64,000 nucleotides of DNA from contig OW818647.1 of the NCBI GenBank assembly GCA_942492855.1, positions 4,960,001-5,024,000 of the forward strand, written 5' to 3'. The notes under the pieces were generated by a model. It made no database searches, was not told the DNA's origin, and worked only from the letters and a program-made list of their open reading frames with translations. Positions within the stretch are counted from its first letter, which is position 1. The number at the start of each line of letters is the position of its first letter. The position numbers and the translations under genes are program-made. Positions 46,966 to 55,676 of this stretch are shown one piece after another. This DNA is from G963677485 sp942492855. GTDB taxonomy: Bacteria > Armatimonadota > HRBIN16.

Positions 46966-47019
46966 TCAGAACAGAGTCCCCGATATGCGTACTGGTATAT
47001 CGGGGACTCTGTTCTGACT
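46964..47019. terminator. Long perfect hairpin at the end of the GH3 gene
   Basis: Two 23-base arms (46964-46986 and 46997-47019; they start AGTCAGAACAGAG and end CTCTGTTCTGACT) match perfectly around a 10-base loop. The left arm overlaps the stop codon. It is followed by GGGGATTTATC rather than a T-run, so it may block 3' exonucleases or be a Rho-independent-like barrier. Confidence 0.7.
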
Positions 47020-47413
47020 GGGGATTTATCGTTCCGTAAGTACCAAACACATGACTTGCCTGTTCTTCTGGCACACGGCCGGTCCGTCCACCATACAGGT
47101 TTTTGAATATGCTATGTTACTGCGGGCATCTGGGAGCTGCGTGTGGATAAAAGCTGCCGGCTCAACCTCGAGATGCACTCTGAAGTGCGGACATTGCGCA
47201 ACACAGGTCCACACGATGACACACGGGGTCATCCGTGATCTATCGGTTTACTTCGCAGCCATCTTCATTCAATAGCTACTTCACAGCTGATTCTGCGTTG
47301 ATGCCCGTTCAATACTAGAGCAACCTTCCTTTAGGGTATGAACCTAGTCAGGGCTTATGCGTCTAGAATATGTGGATAAGTGCATCGCCAACCTCACAAG
47401 GAGAAGATACTGA
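47020..47413. other. Intergenic region before the sialidase gene
   Basis: 394 bases. It must contain the sialidase promoter. A 68-codon minus-strand frame (47026-47232) is open but has no recognisable family features; it could be a decayed gene end. Nothing else is evident. Confidence 0.4.
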
Positions 47414-48571
47414 ATGGTCTATGTGGTCCTTACGTTGTTAACACTTGCTTGCTCTATGCTCCCCGCCAATCCATCTGTCGATTTGCAGGGAACCAAGCCT
47501 TTTGTATGTGGTAAAGAAGGATATGCAGTTTATCGGACTCCTGCTCTCGTCGTAAGTAAAAGGAATACAATACTGGCTTTTTGTGGTGGAAGGGTCAATG
47601 ACCACAAAGATGAAGGTGATATCGACATAGTGTTAAAGCGTTCTGCCGATGGGGGGAAGACCTGGGGCAAGCTCCAGATATTAGCAGATGATGGTCCCAA
47701 TCCATGCAAAGGAGCTTGTCCTGTTGTGTTGCCAAATGGACACATTCTAGTGGTCTACCTGTGGAATAAGTCGGTGCCAACGGAAAAGGAACGCACTACT
47801 CGCGAGGTTTATGTGATCACGTCGGATGACGAAGGAGCTAACTGGTCAAAACCACGTAATATCACCCAAGATGTTTATCGGACTAACTGGGGTTGGTACG
47901 GCATAGGTCCTTGCCATGCAATTATCAAACGCCAGATGCCGAACAAGGGCCGTATCATTGTGATGGCTAGGCATGAACAGATTGGAAAGAAAATGGCTTC
48001 TCATGTCATCTACTCCGATGATAATGGAAAGAGCTGGAGTATCGGGGGTATTGTAGACAGGCGCAGCTCGGAATGTACGATCGTGGAACTGAGCAATGGT
48101 GATTTGATGATGAACAGCCGGAATCAGAACGATAACGAGGATAGCCGTGTGGTAGCTATAAGTAAGGATGGCGGAATCACCTTTGGAAAGCCATATCTCG
48201 ATACAGCGTTAATCGAGCCCCGTGGGTGTCAAGGAAGTCTTCTATATCATAGCTTGAATGAGACAACTGGTAAGGGTAACATTTTGTTTTCCAACCCACA
48301 TAGCAGCACCGTTCGTTCTAACGGTTCGATCAAACTAAGTCAGAACGACGGCCAAACCTGGACCGCCATGTATACATATGCGCCTAAAGCGGCCCCTTAT
48401 TTTACCGGATATTCAGACATCGCAAGATTATCAAATGGCGATATCGGTTTGTTGTATGAGCGTGGCGATATATCAAACACCACAAAAAAGGGTGATAGGT
48501 ACGATGAAGTCGCTTTTGTGATAATTCCGTTCAAGGTCATCACTGCTCCATTACCGGCTTCGAAAAAATAA
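47414..48571 (+). CDS. GH33-type exo-sialidase
   Basis: 385 residues with a short signal peptide (VVLTLLTLACSMLPA) and AAGGAG upstream. The arginine-triad start motif is VYRTPALV (~40), and five Asp-box turns mark propeller blades: SADGGKTW, SDDEGANW, SDDNGKSW, SKDGGITF and SQNDGQTW. RLSNGDIGLLYERGD holds the Glu/Tyr region at the end. This is the single-propeller GH33 form that releases terminal sialic acid. The cysteine at LACS might be a lipobox. No sialic acid catabolic genes (nanA/K/E) are in the window, so it may unmask underlying glycans or feed uptake elsewhere. Confidence 0.88.
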   Translation: MVYVVLTLLTLACSMLPANPSVDLQGTKPFVCGKEGYAVYRTPALVVSKRNTILAFCGGRVNDHKDEGDIDIVLKRSADGGKTWGKLQILADDGPNPCKGACPVVLPNGHILVVYLWNKSVPTEKERTTREVYVITSDDEGANWSKPRNITQDVYRTNWGWYGIGPCHAIIKRQMPNKGRIIVMARHEQIGKKMASHVIYSDDNGKSWSIGGIVDRRSSECTIVELSNGDLMMNSRNQNDNEDSRVVAISKDGGITFGKPYLDTALIEPRGCQGSLLYHSLNETTGKGNILFSNPHSSTVRSNGSIKLSQNDGQTWTAMYTYAPKAAPYFTGYSDIARLSNGDIGLLYERGDISNTTKKGDRYDEVAFVIIPFKVITAPLPASKK

Positions 48572-48676
48572 AAACATCCATCTGTGATGTGTTTGAGGTA
48601 ATGGTATGATGTAATGACTGCAAACACAAAAGCACAGGATCAGTTGCGACCTGAATGTTGATGGGAGCTCGTTTTA

Positions 48677-50596
48677 TCAATCAGCCTTCTTCACCAGATA
48701 CCTCACAGCCGCCTCGGCGTTGACACCGGATGCCCACATATCGGCACGGATGCACGGACAGGTCGGCACTCCCTCGTTGTCATAGTATTCATCCCAGCAT
48801 CCTGCGGGGTCTAAAGTGCCCATCATAGTGTGATAGCAGGCCTCAGCCGCGGGGTCATCCAACTCCGCAAGGCTGAGCAGCAGCAGCCCGGTGTCGTAGC
48901 CCACAAACCCCCTGCCGCCTGGCACGGTCGGAACCAGACCATTGGGCAGCTTGGCCGACAGAACGCGATTGACCACCGCTTGCAGCTCTCCGCGCGTAAC
49001 CATATCCGACCCCAGGTAATACGGCAGCAGCGATACCGAATGCACCTCGGTACGCTCCTGTCTGTGAGGCGGCAGTTCGCGAATGGTGGCTTGAGGGCTG
49101 ATGTAACGGCCGCTGGGTGTCCGCTCAGTCCAGGCAAGAACGGGCACGGTGCGTGTCTCGCACACGCCATGCCGGAAGCGTGGTGCCGGAACGAGCTCCT
49201 CACGCAGCGGTTCGTTCGCCCAGATACGGTCAGTAGCTACGAAATGCTCGCGATAGGCAGCACGCGCACTGTCGATATACTGACGGTTCATCTCAGCCTG
49301 CTGCTGAGTCCAGTAACCATTGGTCTCCGCCCAATCGGTTAGCCAATGCCCTGATGTCACAAACGCCATTGTGGTATCGGCAGATCCCTGGTTCAGACCC
49401 GAGCGCAGCAGGAAATTCCCCGCCACATATGTCTCATCGCCATTGAAGGGCAGCATCCCGCCTGCCAGATGCTTCAACTGCACGTTGAAACACCACTCCA
49501 GCATCGGCCAGACGTCGCGGGCGATCTGATCGCTACCGACCGCAACCACGTAGTCACGCACTTGCAGAATGGTATAAGCAGGGCCTTCCACCTCGTCGTT
49601 TTCGTGATTGTGCCGGGCGCAGTTGGTGCCTATGGCCTCGGCGGTGAACAGGTTCCCAAAATGCTGGTATTTACCATTCCGCCACCGGATCGCCCTTACG
49701 GCTTCATCAAACATCCCCAGAGCCAGCATCCCGCGCGAGGCGCCGTAGCCGTCGCGGATGTAGCCCATCTGCAGCACCGCACCCACGGTGCAGCCGCCAT
49801 CTTTGGATGTCTGCGTGCTGATCATCACAGCGATGCCATCCAGGTCCTCCGCGGCGGAACCGCAGATGCGCTGCAGCTCGGGCCTTGCCTGCAGCCGGCG
49901 CTGAGTGAACTGGTGCCAATAGTCGCGGGTATTGAGCAGGAAGCTGGCGACTCCCGCCTGGAGCAGCCGCTCAGTGTAGAGCACAGCATTTGGGTATTCA
50001 GTGGTGCCAACCATCGACATGCTGCCCTCGCCGGGCTGCAGTGAGACAATCAGGCTTCCGTCGGGTCCAGCCTCTGCCGTGCAGGAGCCCTCAAATGTGA
50101 TGATGTAGTTGCACCACAGCTCTGTGGGATACTGCCCGCTTATCAACCCACCAGGGCGTAGAATCAACTGCCAGGCACCATCAATTGTGGGGCTGGGCTC
50201 AAAAACGCCGCTGCTCTGAGGACGAAAAACCCATCGGATACCCTCTTGACCACATTTGAAATGACGGATGAAGGCCGATATCCCCGTGGCCGCGTATTCG
50301 ATATATCGCGCGGCCTCAACACCATCCAGGCTCAACTCGTGATGCCAGATCGCCGTTTGAAGCTCGCGGCGTGCGGTGTCAGTAACTAAACCATCAGCCT
50401 CAGTGTGGATGCTCATGGCATTAGGCGCGCTGTAAGGCGGTCCCCAAACCGTGGTGATGTCGGCACCTTGAGCCATGAGCAACATATCGCCGTTACCCAT
50501 ACTGTGTACCGTGTCATGAAGGGGCAGCGCGCGCTGGTCGCTGCGCCAGTTTCGAGTCCTCTGGGTGAGGGCTGGGGTATGCTCAAACGGGTTCAT
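48677..50596 (-). CDS. (alpha/alpha)6-barrel glycosidase-like protein
   Basis: 639 residues, AAGGAG before the ATG, no signal peptide. An N-terminal beta-sandwich (~1-230, DTVHSMGNGDMLLMAQG) is followed by a helical barrel with GAVLQMGYIRDGYGASRGMLALGMFDEAVRAIRWRN, KHLAGGMLPFNGDETYV (candidate catalytic Glu), and a late WDEYYDNEGVPT. This is the pattern of six-hairpin glycosidases (GH15/GH37/GH63/GH65/GH78 clan). The family cannot be fixed by eye. It stands alone, convergent with the sialidase. Confidence 0.6.
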   Translation of the reverse strand: MNPFEHTPALTQRTRNWRSDQRALPLHDTVHSMGNGDMLLMAQGADITTVWGPPYSAPNAMSIHTEADGLVTDTARRELQTAIWHHELSLDGVEAARYIEYAATGISAFIRHFKCGQEGIRWVFRPQSSGVFEPSPTIDGAWQLILRPGGLISGQYPTELWCNYIITFEGSCTAEAGPDGSLIVSLQPGEGSMSMVGTTEYPNAVLYTERLLQAGVASFLLNTRDYWHQFTQRRLQARPELQRICGSAAEDLDGIAVMISTQTSKDGGCTVGAVLQMGYIRDGYGASRGMLALGMFDEAVRAIRWRNGKYQHFGNLFTAEAIGTNCARHNHENDEVEGPAYTILQVRDYVVAVGSDQIARDVWPMLEWCFNVQLKHLAGGMLPFNGDETYVAGNFLLRSGLNQGSADTTMAFVTSGHWLTDWAETNGYWTQQQAEMNRQYIDSARAAYREHFVATDRIWANEPLREELVPAPRFRHGVCETRTVPVLAWTERTPSGRYISPQATIRELPPHRQERTEVHSVSLLPYYLGSDMVTRGELQAVVNRVLSAKLPNGLVPTVPGGRGFVGYDTGLLLLSLAELDDPAAEACYHTMMGTLDPAGCWDEYYDNEGVPTCPCIRADMWASGVNAEAAVRYLVKKAD

Positions 50597-50735
50597 AATC
50601 TGCTCCTTATGGCCAGGTGATCATCATGCATCACTACAATTATACTTAGGACACCAAGCCTGTATCGATCCGCTGATTTCCGCAGGCAGGATTTACCAAC
50701 GGTTTGGCACAATATATGTTGGGGGAAAGTGGAAT

Positions 50736-51482
50736 TTGTTTTGGAGACTCATACATAGCCAGCCAGGCGGAGCCGCATGGAACATGGCGCTGGACGAGGC
50801 GATTCTAGAATCTGTGATTCATGAAGAGTCGTTGCCCACTATGCGCGTCTACAGTTGGGATCGACCGTCGGTATCACTGGGCAGGTTCCAACACCCTCAC
50901 CGCGTGCTGAACGATGAGGTCATCCAGCGGCATAGTATCCCTGTGGTGAAGCGCCTCTCGGGCGGAAAAGCGGTGCTGCATGGCCACGACATCACCATCA
51001 GCGTCTGTGCGCCAAGTAGCATCATGGGCGAGGCGCGCGGGGTTGTGGGCAGCCATCTTGCCATCACCAACGGATATGTGGCAGGCCTCTCGCTGTTGGG
51101 CATGGCAGCATTGGCCTCGCAGAGTGCGGAGCGTCAGGAGCTGACGGGGCCTCACGCCAACTGTTTTGCTGTTTCGGCAGCAGGCGATGTGACGACCTCC
51201 GACGGCCTCAAACTTCTGGGCGGAGCTCAGTATCGGCGGGGCGACTGTTTCATGGAACAGACTAGTGTGCCCATCGGCGCGTGCCCCGATGGGCTGCGTG
51301 GTGTACTGACGGACGGCATTGAGCTGCCGTTGACACCACTATCGACATTCGGAAGTGAGCAGATCGTCCAGTGCCTGATGGACGGCCTGGCAAAAGAGAT
51401 GCAGATCGAATGGCAGCCATCCGAACCGACAGAGCACGAGCTTTCGCTGGTGAAACAGCTCATTCTGGATTACGAGCCTTAA
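50736..51482 (+). CDS. Lipoate-protein ligase A family protein
   Basis: About 248 residues from a TTG at 50736 with GGGGGAAAG ten bases upstream; the frame is open further up (to 50565) but the family's first motif, WRLIHSQPGGAAWNMALDEAILE, begins here. VYSWDRPSVSLGRFQ, the active-site loop VVKRLSGGKAVLHGHDITISV and the lysine in SDGLKLLGGAQYRRGDCFMEQTSVP are typical of LplA/LipM-type cofactor transferases. It transfers lipoate or octanoate (or biotin) to carrier domains. It lies directly upstream of two ferredoxin genes, so a link to lipoyl synthesis (LipA needs electrons) is possible. Confidence 0.82.
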   Translation: MFWRLIHSQPGGAAWNMALDEAILESVIHEESLPTMRVYSWDRPSVSLGRFQHPHRVLNDEVIQRHSIPVVKRLSGGKAVLHGHDITISVCAPSSIMGEARGVVGSHLAITNGYVAGLSLLGMAALASQSAERQELTGPHANCFAVSAAGDVTTSDGLKLLGGAQYRRGDCFMEQTSVPIGACPDGLRGVLTDGIELPLTPLSTFGSEQIVQCLMDGLAKEMQIEWQPSEPTEHELSLVKQLILDYEP

Positions 51483-51551
51483 CATTCGGCGTGCGATTTA
51501 CAGGTGATGCGAGTAAAATAGATTTGGAGTAATCTGAATCTGGAGGTAGAC

Positions 51552-51830
51552 ATGGCCTACGTCATTACCGAGCCGTGCCAACACTCTAAAGACGGTTCCT
51601 GCCAGAAGGTCTGTCCAGTAAAATGCATCCATCCCGGTGTTTACACCGACGATGAGAGTGTGGTATACGACCAGCTCTTCATCCATCCCGATGACTGCAT
51701 AGACTGCGGTTTATGCGTAGATGAATGCCCGGTAGGGGCCATCTTTGCAGATCGAAAAGTCCCTGCAAAGTGGAAGAAATACGAGCGAATCAACCGAGAC
51801 GCCTTTGAAAGCGGGCAGGTTGAGGGGTAA
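51552..51830 (+). CDS. 7Fe-type ferredoxin
   Basis: 92 residues, GGAGG upstream. The first cluster segment EPCQHSKDGSCQKVCPVKCI (Cys9, 17, 21, 25) lacks the second Cys of a normal CxxC, and the second is DDCIDCGLCVDECPVGAI. This is the pattern of Thermus/Azotobacter-type ferredoxins with one [3Fe-4S] and one [4Fe-4S] cluster, with the usual C-terminal VPAKWKKYERINRD tail. A soluble low-potential electron carrier. It is followed 82 bases later by a second ferredoxin. Confidence 0.93.
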   Translation: MAYVITEPCQHSKDGSCQKVCPVKCIHPGVYTDDESVVYDQLFIHPDDCIDCGLCVDECPVGAIFADRKVPAKWKKYERINRDAFESGQVEG

Positions 51831-51912
51831 TCTGATCAGAACCGATCGCTTCACCGTCTTTGGGCGGTTTTGTGATACCATAAACTAAAATTTCCGGAGG
51901 TCAGCGACACAA

Positions 51913-52143
51913 GTGGCTTACGTAATAACCGACGATTGTACCACATGCCTCTCCTGCGTGGATGTATGCCCCACCGAGAGCATTAAAGAGTTTGATGGCG
52001 AGGCCCAGGTCTTCATCAACCCCGACACCTGCACCGACTGCGGTGCCTGCGAAGCCGAATGCCCATCAGGTGCCATCTTCGCCGATTTCGATCTGGCTGA
52101 AGATAAGAAGCAGTTCATTCAGATAAACGCCAGCAAATACTAA
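51913..52143 (+). CDS. 2[4Fe-4S] ferredoxin
   Basis: 76 residues, GTG start with CCGGAGG 12 bases upstream. Two full clusters: CTTCLSCVDVCP and CTDCGACEAECPSGAIF. The N-terminal MAYVITDDC matches the neighbouring ferredoxin (MAYVITEPC), so the pair probably arose by duplication and then diverged in cluster type. A terminator follows 30 bases after the stop. Confidence 0.93.
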   Translation: MAYVITDDCTTCLSCVDVCPTESIKEFDGEAQVFINPDTCTDCGACEAECPSGAIFADFDLAEDKKQFIQINASKY

Positions 52144-52173
52144 ACTGGCTCCCTTGCATTAATATGCATTAAT

Positions 52174-52203
52174 ATCGCCCGGGCTCTTGCTCGGGCGATT
52201 TTC
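52174..52203 (+). terminator. Rho-independent terminator after the ferredoxins
   Basis: ATCGCCCG (52174-52181) and CGGGCGAT (52192-52199) form a GC-rich stem around GGCTCTTGCT, followed by TTTTCATT. Confidence 0.85.
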
Positions 52204-52225
52204 ATTATATAGATAGAGGTGACCG

Positions 52226-53077
52226 ATGGATTGGATGCAGATATCAGTGATGATCAACGCCTCCGCACATGATGCCGTGAGTGAGTTATTCCAGCGTATG
52301 GGATGTGCAGGTGCCTGGACTTTAGTCGACACCATCACAGCCTATCTGCCTGTGCTGCCAGAAAGCGAAGGCAAGCTGGAGCTGATCAAGAAGGAGATCG
52401 CCCGTTTCACGGAGTATGGCCTCCCCTGCATGCAGCTCATCAGCGCGACGACCGTCAAAGAGGAAGAGTGGGCCGAAAGCTGGAAGGAGTACTTCAACCC
52501 GCAGCGCATCGGCAATAACCTGGTCATCTGCCCGAGCTGGCGTGAGTTTGAATCTCAGCCCGGTGATGTGGTGATACAGATGGACCCCGGCATGGCATTC
52601 GGCACAGGACAACACCCCACCACCAAGCTCTGCGCGGAGTGGCTGGAGGAGCTTGTGATGCCGGGCACCACCGTGGTGGATGTGGGCACAGGCAGCGGTA
52701 TCCTGGCCATCTGGGCCGCGAAGCTGGGTGCCGAAGTGGTCTGGGCCGGTGATGTCGACGCTGTTGCCGGCGAAGTTGCGGAAGAAAATGTCCGACTGAA
52801 CGACGTGTCCGATAAAGTGAGTGTGCATGTGGCCTCAGGACTCTCCGATGCGCCGGACTGCGACCTGCTGGTAGCCAACATCATCGCGGACGTCATCCTG
52901 CCGATGCTGCCGGAGTTCGCATCGCGGGTGAAGACAGGTGGGCGCATCCTGCTGAGCGGCATCGTGGATTTCCGCGCGGACGAGATTGTGGAGGCCATGA
53001 AACAGGCAGGCTTTACGGATATCATCGTGCGGGCGGACGGTGACTGGCGTGCCTTCACCGGTCTGCGAGGAACATAA
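52226..53077 (+). CDS. prmA: Ribosomal protein L11 methyltransferase PrmA
   Basis: 283 residues. N-terminal substrate-binding domain, then the class I SAM domain: WAESWKEYFNPQRIG linker, DPGMAFGTGQHPTTKLC (the PrmA signature), VVDVGTGSGILAIWAAKLGA (motif I) and DLLVANIIADVILPM (motif IV). It trimethylates ribosomal protein L11. It is directly followed by rsmE, a common prmA-rsmE pairing. Confidence 0.95.
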   Translation: MDWMQISVMINASAHDAVSELFQRMGCAGAWTLVDTITAYLPVLPESEGKLELIKKEIARFTEYGLPCMQLISATTVKEEEWAESWKEYFNPQRIGNNLVICPSWREFESQPGDVVIQMDPGMAFGTGQHPTTKLCAEWLEELVMPGTTVVDVGTGSGILAIWAAKLGAEVVWAGDVDAVAGEVAEENVRLNDVSDKVSVHVASGLSDAPDCDLLVANIIADVILPMLPEFASRVKTGGRILLSGIVDFRADEIVEAMKQAGFTDIIVRADGDWRAFTGLRGT

Positions 53078-53078
53078 G

Positions 53079-53801
53079 GTGCATCGCTTTTTTGTAAGCA
53101 GCTCGCAGATCGTCAACGGTCTTGGTCTGGTGATCGGGGATGATGCCCGGCAGATCCGCGCCGTGTTGAAGTTGAGCATAGGCGAGCAGATCATGCTGCT
53201 AGACGGCACCGGGATGGAGTATGCGGGCCCCATCGTGGAGATCGACCTGCAGCACGTGCAGATGGCAGTGGAAAGAACTGAGGTAGGCAGTAGTGAGCCT
53301 GCATGCAAAATCACCGTGATGCAGGCACTCATCAAAGCGGAGAAGATGGAGAGCGTGTTTCAGAAAGGCACGCAGTTGGGTGCCAGCCGGTTCCGGTTGT
53401 TGCAAAACTTCCGCTCCATCGTCAGGCTGCACCCTGATGAAGCAGACAAAAAGCGCCCCCGATGGGAGCGCATCCTGAAGGAGGCCGCTGAGCAGAGCCA
53501 ACGCTGCATCATCCCCTCTTTCGACGGTATCTCCACCTGGCGGCAACTTCTTGCTGGTTGGCCATCACACCCTGTGCTGATGTTGCACCCCTCACCGGAT
53601 GCCATCCCGCTGGGTGCCTGGCGTTCCGCCAACCCCGATGTAGAGGAGCTGACGGTGATGGTGGGGCCGGAGGGTGGTTACACCGACCAGGAGCTTAGCG
53701 AAGCCACCGCCAAGGGTGCTGTGATTGTGACCATGGGTCCGCGGGTGCTGCGCACCGAGCTGGCCGGCCCCGCCATGCTCGCCCGGCTGCTGATCGAGTG
53801 A
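53079..53801 (+). CDS. rsmE: 16S rRNA m3U1498 methyltransferase RsmE
   Basis: 240 residues from the GTG at 53079, one base after the prmA stop; the frame is open further upstream inside prmA. VHRFFVSSSQI at the start, ALIKAEKMESVFQKGTQLGASRF, WERILKEAAEQSQR and the SPOUT knot MVGPEGGYTDQELSEA ... GPRVLRTELAGPAML are the RsmE signature. It methylates U1498 of 16S rRNA. The first IS110 copy begins 79 bases downstream. Confidence 0.95.
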   Translation: MHRFFVSSSQIVNGLGLVIGDDARQIRAVLKLSIGEQIMLLDGTGMEYAGPIVEIDLQHVQMAVERTEVGSSEPACKITVMQALIKAEKMESVFQKGTQLGASRFRLLQNFRSIVRLHPDEADKKRPRWERILKEAAEQSQRCIIPSFDGISTWRQLLAGWPSHPVLMLHPSPDAIPLGAWRSANPDVEELTVMVGPEGGYTDQELSEATAKGAVIVTMGPRVLRTELAGPAMLARLLIE

Positions 53802-54222
53802 TGGGTTGTGTCGGGTCTGGCCGGTGGGACGACCGATACCCGACCAGTTTGACGGGTTGCATTTTGGGGTGATTTCGTAGATACTGTGCACTTTGTCAAG
53901 GCCCCCCAGGGTTAAATCTGTTATTTGCTCGGAATACCAGATTTCCATATATAACGTTGCAGGTATAACGATTATATATGCCGTTATGACAAGTGTATCT
54001 TGAATCTACCCCAAGCTCATGACAAAAGCCAGTCACACAGTAAGATACATAACCACGTAAAAGGTTGCCCGCCATCCGTAGTGATGAACGCCCGCCCCGC
54101 ATCTTTGAACCTGCAAAGATAACGTTGATGTTATAATGTTTTTGGGACGCTTAGCTCAGTAGCGATTTAGCGAGTACTGAACATGTATCTTTACCGCTAG
54201 TACGCCGGCTCTGGAATGCTGC

Positions 54223-55425
54223 TCATCCACTCATGGACAAACAACAATCATGCTGTGGCTCTCCATCCATACACCCCGATCCTTGAACGACCCTGTCCTG
54301 CCCAGCCTCATTACCTTCGCCGGCAAAAACTGGGGCCGCTCCGGCACGAAGCTGGACAAGGTCAGTGTCGTCGGATGGCAGTGTCTGGTTGGCCTGAGCA
54401 TCCTGCGGCTCCAATCCGTAGCACGGATCGTAGGCCTTATGCCTGGTCAACACCGTCCACATCAAGATCAGCAGCTTACGCATCACCGCGCATAAGACCT
54501 TATTGCCAGAACCCGGTCCGAATCTCTTACGCATTCTGGCTACAAACTGATACATACTGGGATGGATTGCTGTCGACTTACGTTCCAACATCTGTAATAC
54601 CACCATGGCACTTGTGTAAAGCAAGGAGCGCATTAAGGGATCACCCATTTTGGATATGCGGCTTACGGACATAATGCTGGTTCCTGACTGGTGCGGACAT
54701 GGGTTCATACCCACAAACCTGACCAGCTTCGCCGATGTCGAAAAGCAAGAAATATCACCGATGAGCCCTAAAAAGTAGTTGGATGTGATATCACCTACAC
54801 CCGGAATACTGTTCAGGAGGCGACGGTCCTCCGCTAGCTTGTCATCGCTGGCAATAATCTCTGCCGCCGCAGAGTTAAGAAGCTGGATATCTTCTTTGCA
54901 GTGATCTATGCTGCGCGTAAGAACCGTTATAGAATGCTCATTCTGAGCGTGAGAGAGCCTCTGCTGCAGAGAGTTTTGATGTTTGACCAGCATGCGCCGT
55001 GTACGTCCGATTTCCTGCAGTGACCGATAACACTCGCCTTTGGGATTGTAGAGACGCAGGCGGTTCTTGAGTGCGTAATCTGCAATGATCAGGCTGTCCA
55101 CATAGTCGGTCTTTTGCCGAGAGCCCTGTGAGAGGCGATGGTAGTGTATCCGGCAGGGTTCTTGCCGTGACACTGCCTGCTTATGCTTATACAGGTAGTC
55201 AAGCAGCTCTTGCTCACATCCGCCAGTGCCTTCCATTGCGAACAGCACAGGCATCCAGCCTTGCTTCTTGGTAAGTGACACGAGGTCTTTGAAGCCCTTC
55301 TGGTTGTTCACAAACTGCTTGTGGACGAGATGGGTGCCGTCCTGATCGACGACAGACACGTCAAAAGTGTCTTTGGAGATGTCGATCCCGGCGTAGTAGC
55401 TGTAAGAGTTGTCATTGATTTGCAT
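54223..55425 (-). CDS. IS110-family transposase, copy 1
   Basis: 400 residues. The N-terminal DEDD RuvC-like domain has Asp14 in YYAGIDISKDTFDVSVVD, the Glu of LFAMEGTGG and Asp residues in KTDYVDSLIIADYA. The C-terminal Tnp20-type domain has SIPGVGDITSNYFLG and the catalytic-Ser region NPCPHQSGTSI...ISKMGDPLMRSLLY. AGGAG lies upstream. The last ~60 residues (after KAYDPCYGLE) are low-complexity and extend past the usual family end. IS110 recombinases work with a bridge RNA made from the element's own end. Identical at every position inspected to the copy at 56497-57699. Confidence 0.93.
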   Translation of the reverse strand: MQINDNSYSYYAGIDISKDTFDVSVVDQDGTHLVHKQFVNNQKGFKDLVSLTKKQGWMPVLFAMEGTGGCEQELLDYLYKHKQAVSRQEPCRIHYHRLSQGSRQKTDYVDSLIIADYALKNRLRLYNPKGECYRSLQEIGRTRRMLVKHQNSLQQRLSHAQNEHSITVLTRSIDHCKEDIQLLNSAAAEIIASDDKLAEDRRLLNSIPGVGDITSNYFLGLIGDISCFSTSAKLVRFVGMNPCPHQSGTSIMSVSRISKMGDPLMRSLLYTSAMVVLQMLERKSTAIHPSMYQFVARMRKRFGPGSGNKVLCAVMRKLLILMWTVLTRHKAYDPCYGLEPQDAQANQTLPSDDTDLVQLRAGAAPVFAGEGNEAGQDRVVQGSGCMDGEPQHDCCLSMSG

Positions 55426-55676
55426 AGTTCGGTATGCTCCTAGTTAGGGACAAAGGTGAAGAAATGAACCTTGACATCCTTGTATATGCGGGCTTTGAGC
55501 CCATGTTACTGTTCGTGTTAGGCCATTGCAGAGAAGGGTGCCGCTCTACGTTGCGTAGTCAATGCTACAAGGGATGACCCGGCATCTACCCCTTCTCTTT
55601 CACCCCAGCGTCCCGGTGTGAGGATGGTCCTCAACTCTTGTTGTAGGTATGAGGACCTCCATCTTTAAGCATACAA
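55426..55676 (-). ncRNA. Candidate IS110 bridge RNA region, copy 1
   Basis: Non-coding DNA between the element end and the transposase start, the place where IS110-group bridge RNAs are encoded. A stem (GAGAAGGGTGCCG 55531-55543 with CGGCA 55580-55584 and ACCCCTTCTC 55588-55597) closes a ~36-base loop that contains CTACGTTGCGTAG and TACAAGGGATGACCC (55566-55580). The latter matches the right junction TACAAGGGACGACCC (55672-55686) at 14 of 15 bases. A second hairpin is GGGCTTTGAGCCC near 55490. The role is inferred; no transcript evidence. Confidence 0.45.

Noticed and set aside
47026..47232. 68-codon minus frame before the sialidase gene
   Set aside because: Open but with no ribosome site or family features; could be a gene remnant, not supportable.
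53896..54102. 68-codon frame in the IS110 end, repeated at 56170-56376
   Set aside because: Present in both copies only because the element is duplicated; no known IS110 accessory protein matches.
54145..54175. tRNA-like D-arm (CTTAGCTCAGTAGCG) in the IS110 end
   Set aside because: No acceptor stem, anticodon arm or TTC T-arm follows at the right spacing.
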